A DNA stretch of 21,049 bases from Phaeoceros laevis (taxonomy: Eukaryota; Anthocerotophyta; Anthocerotopsida; Notothyladales). Position numbers and translations under genes: made by a program. The DNA is taken from contig JBNGIQ010009081.1 of the NCBI GenBank assembly GCA_049999765.1, positions 62,767 through 83,815 of the forward strand, read 5' to 3'. Within the stretch, counting starts at the first letter, position 1; each line of letters opens with the position of its first letter. The notes beneath the pieces were generated by a model that saw only the letters and a program-made list of their open reading frames with translations, ran no database searches and was not told where the DNA came from. Below are positions 19,601-21,049 of this stretch, piece after piece.

Positions 19601-19825
19601 GGGTCAGAGTTGAAGGCTTGGCCGCATGCACTAAATTCAAGCCATTCCTTACTGTAGCAAACGAAATCAGCTCCAACACAGTCGCAGAAGTAATATATAT
19701 GTCACAACCAACCTGAGCACTGCTTGGCAGGTCCAGTGATTCTCGTACAAACGGTCGAGCTTGGCGGCAGGCAGAGCCCCAACCATCTCCATGAAATTTC
19801 CAAACGTAACTCTGATCTTCGGCAT
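16657..19825 (-). CDS. TFB2: TFIIH subunit TFB2 (p52 / GTF2H4 homologue)
   Basis: I trace 15 exons on the minus strand: 19825-19713, 19584-19417, 19176-19108, 18954-18861, 18681-18572, 18437-18392, 18292-18233, 18113-18045, 17881-17798, 17697-17608, 17479-17394, 17315-17225, 17149-17069, 16970-16896 and 16797-16657. Every intron is GT-AG and all phases join, giving 458 residues, the usual TFB2 length. It aligns end to end with the family: FMEMVGALPAAKLDRLYEN at the start, LPPLAKQYVLRLLY (about 40-53), GGPAREPM (116-123), ITDRGFQFLLMDINSQLW, MISFLLELGFHVVGE, WFIPTKLAANLS, GFVVVETNFRVYAYT, IRLWEQDRNRVLL, and the C-terminal EVFEAVLEYARSLGGLLYSD. TFB2 is a core subunit of TFIIH that holds the XPB helicase and stimulates its ATPase in promoter opening and nucleotide excision repair. 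No break is seen. Exon 6 (46 bp) and the 5/6 junction are the least certain part. Confidence 0.93.
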
Positions 19826-20686
19826 TGTGAAGATGGGACGGATTCCCAGCTTCCTGTCTGCCGAGGCCCAAAGTCACATGTTGCCGGCAGTCAGCTAGCC
19901 TGGTCCCATGGCTCTCTGAGTCCCCGTGGACGTTAATATAATTTCTTCTTCTTCTTCTTCTGAGGAGGTATTGAATCACGCACCTGCCGGTCGTAACCTC
20001 ACGGCAGTCGAGACCAAGCACAGACGCCTTCTGGATAGCAATCGAGACGCAACCTTCGAGGCTACAACCAAATTTAATTCCAAAAACCGGCTTCTGGTGT
20101 CCGACAGACGAATAGCAAGGCCCTACTATTACTATTCAGCCGTATGTGGCATGTTTGTGCTATGGAGGCTCCTCTATCAGGCCATGGTTAGGTGCCATAC
20201 TGCCAGTAGGGTTCAAGTCCTCTTTCGGACTGGTACCAGGCAGCTTTGTGGCGAGTTGCGACCGAGAGGTGGCTCGGTGCGGTATCTAGACTGACGCTTT
20301 GAGGTGCTCGGTGGTCTTCGGACATCCAGTCCTTTGTCCCTCCGTTGTTCGGGCAAGATGCAAATCTGATGAAAGCGAAGACGCCCTCCGAAAGAGACAA
20401 GCATTCCGAACGGAGATACTTTGTATCAGAGTATCAGAAGGAGGACGAGAAGAACGGCGTTGGTTCGAGCTAGTGACGCCTCCATACACGATACACGGAA
20501 CAAGAAGGAAAACCACAGTTAGACTCCCGTACTGAAGGTCAACAATGCCTCTGACACTAGAAAGTTAGATCTATCAGTGCTTCCTACGCCAACTCGTTGC
20601 CTACCTAACAGGTATCGGTGTATTCACCAGAAAATTACCCCTAATTAGATCTACATCGAACATTTCCTTCCGAGCACACAAAATTG
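19826..20686. promoter_or_regulatory. TFB2 upstream region and 3' flank of the next gene
   Basis: This interval lies between the TFB2 start codon and the stop codon of the next minus-strand gene. It holds a TTC repeat (19943-19960; GAA on the TFB2 sense strand) about 120 bp before the TFB2 start, likely in its leader or core promoter. It also has a weak pol III-like box pair (20185-20220). No protein-coding gene is supported. Confidence 0.4.
19943..19960. repeat. TTC/GAA trinucleotide repeat
   Basis: Six TTC units read on the plus strand, equal to GAA units on the sense strand of TFB2, 118-135 bp upstream of its start codon. GA-rich and CT-rich tracts near plant start sites are often promoter or leader elements; no specific role can be shown. 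Confidence 0.85.
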
Positions 20687-20908
20687 CTATGACCCGATGT
20701 CAGCAAGCCCAGCTGAAAGACTCTCCTTCTCGGCTTTTTCTTTGGCCTCCTTGGCGTCCAGAGCAGCTATCCTTTGCCGCTGCTCCTCAGCCCGCTTCTC
20801 GTTCCAGATCTTCAGCTCTTCCCTCACCCAGTTAGGGTTGATCCACCTGTTGATGAAGAGTTCTTTCTTTGTCACCTTATGTTCGAAGTCTGGCTTCCTC
20901 GGATCTTT
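20687..20908 (-). CDS. Last exon of an unidentified gene (3' part only)
   Basis: This is a terminal exon on the minus strand. The acceptor TGCTTTTCGCAG ends at 20909 and the frame runs 73 residues from AAA (20908) to the stop at 20689-20687, phase 0. The upstream open frame beyond the acceptor is intron, and the rest of the gene lies outside the window. The peptide begins KDPRKPDFEHKVTKKELFINR, then has WINPNWVREELKIWNEK and a charged, probably coiled-coil helix rich in Glu, Lys and Ala, ending SLSAGLADIGS. The pattern DPRxPDFxHK...NPxWVxxxL looks conserved and deliberate, but I cannot name the family with confidence and assign no function. Confidence 0.62.
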   Translation of the reverse strand, partial: KDPRKPDFEHKVTKKELFINRWINPNWVREELKIWNEKRAEEQRQRIAALDAKEAKEKAEKESLSAGLADIGS

Positions 20909-21049
20909 CTGCGAAAAGCACACAAGAGAGCTCAGCCAGGGATCCAATCGTGACAATGCGTCTCTCACGAATTAGGGTTCAGGAGAATTAAACACGAGTG
21001 AACTAACATCTAAGCACAGCTTCCCGAGAAATCAAACCAGACAGCAGAG
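20909..21049 (-). other. Intron of the partial gene at the window edge
   Basis: On the minus strand, the sequence before the acceptor at 20909 is intronic at least locally (pyrimidine-rich TTGTGTGCTTTTCGCAG). The donor or previous exon is not identifiable within the remaining 140 bp. Confidence 0.45.

Noticed and set aside
20150-20290. tRNA gene suggested by the GGTTCAAGTCC box
   Set aside because: No acceptor or T-stem pairing can be formed (the T-stem has at least two mismatches) and there is no anticodon arm. Kept only as a weak SINE-like observation.
1-21049. CRISPR array, bacterial operon or phage-type system
   Set aside because: No regularly spaced repeats, ribosome binding sites or polycistronic spacing were seen. 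Spliced eukaryotic genes fill the window.

Overview
The window looks like nuclear DNA of a land plant or close streptophyte relative. It has intron-rich genes with canonical GT-AG introns, mostly about 80-240 bp. It encodes a plastid-type 6-phosphogluconolactonase with a plant-like transit peptide and C-terminal SKL, a GT92 galactan-synthase-like enzyme, a plant-like TFIIH p52 subunit (TFB2), and relics of PPR and protein kinase genes. The proteins diverge enough from the angiosperm versions I know to suggest an early-diverging lineage (bryophyte, lycophyte or charophyte), but that is inference. Genes are about 1-3 kb apart at most, so this is a fairly compact genome.

Layout. 1-3160 is gene-poor: a decayed protein kinase fragment, a 280-bp MITE with TTAA target sites and piggyBac-like ends, and the upstream region of the first intact gene. 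3161-5235 (+) is a four-exon secreted parallel beta-helix protein. 5236-8209 has no intact gene. It holds two tandem duplications and a 1.35-kb non-autonomous transposon with about 55-bp terminal inverted repeats, inside which lie two copies of a PPR-gene fragment (a Pack-type gene-capturing element). From 8210 to the right end every recognised gene is on the minus strand: a GT90 (CAP10-like) type II glycosyltransferase, plastid/peroxisome 6-phosphogluconolactonase (four exons), a GT92 glycosyltransferase (three exons, with a candidate upstream ORF), TFB2 (15 exons) and the last exon of a gene running off the window.

Functionally the genes do not form a pathway. Two encode probable Golgi glycosyltransferases (8.2-10.1 and 13.2-15.0 kb) and one a secreted beta-helix protein, which fits cell-wall or glycoprotein biology. 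PGL belongs to the oxidative pentose phosphate pathway and TFB2 to transcription and nucleotide excision repair. Exon models were assembled by hand by matching reading phase across GT/AG sites and comparing remembered family motifs. Transcript ends, promoters and UTR introns are not determined. I did not find an evidently novel multi-gene system. The most unusual items are the two non-autonomous mobile elements, the beta-helix protein and the candidate uORF.
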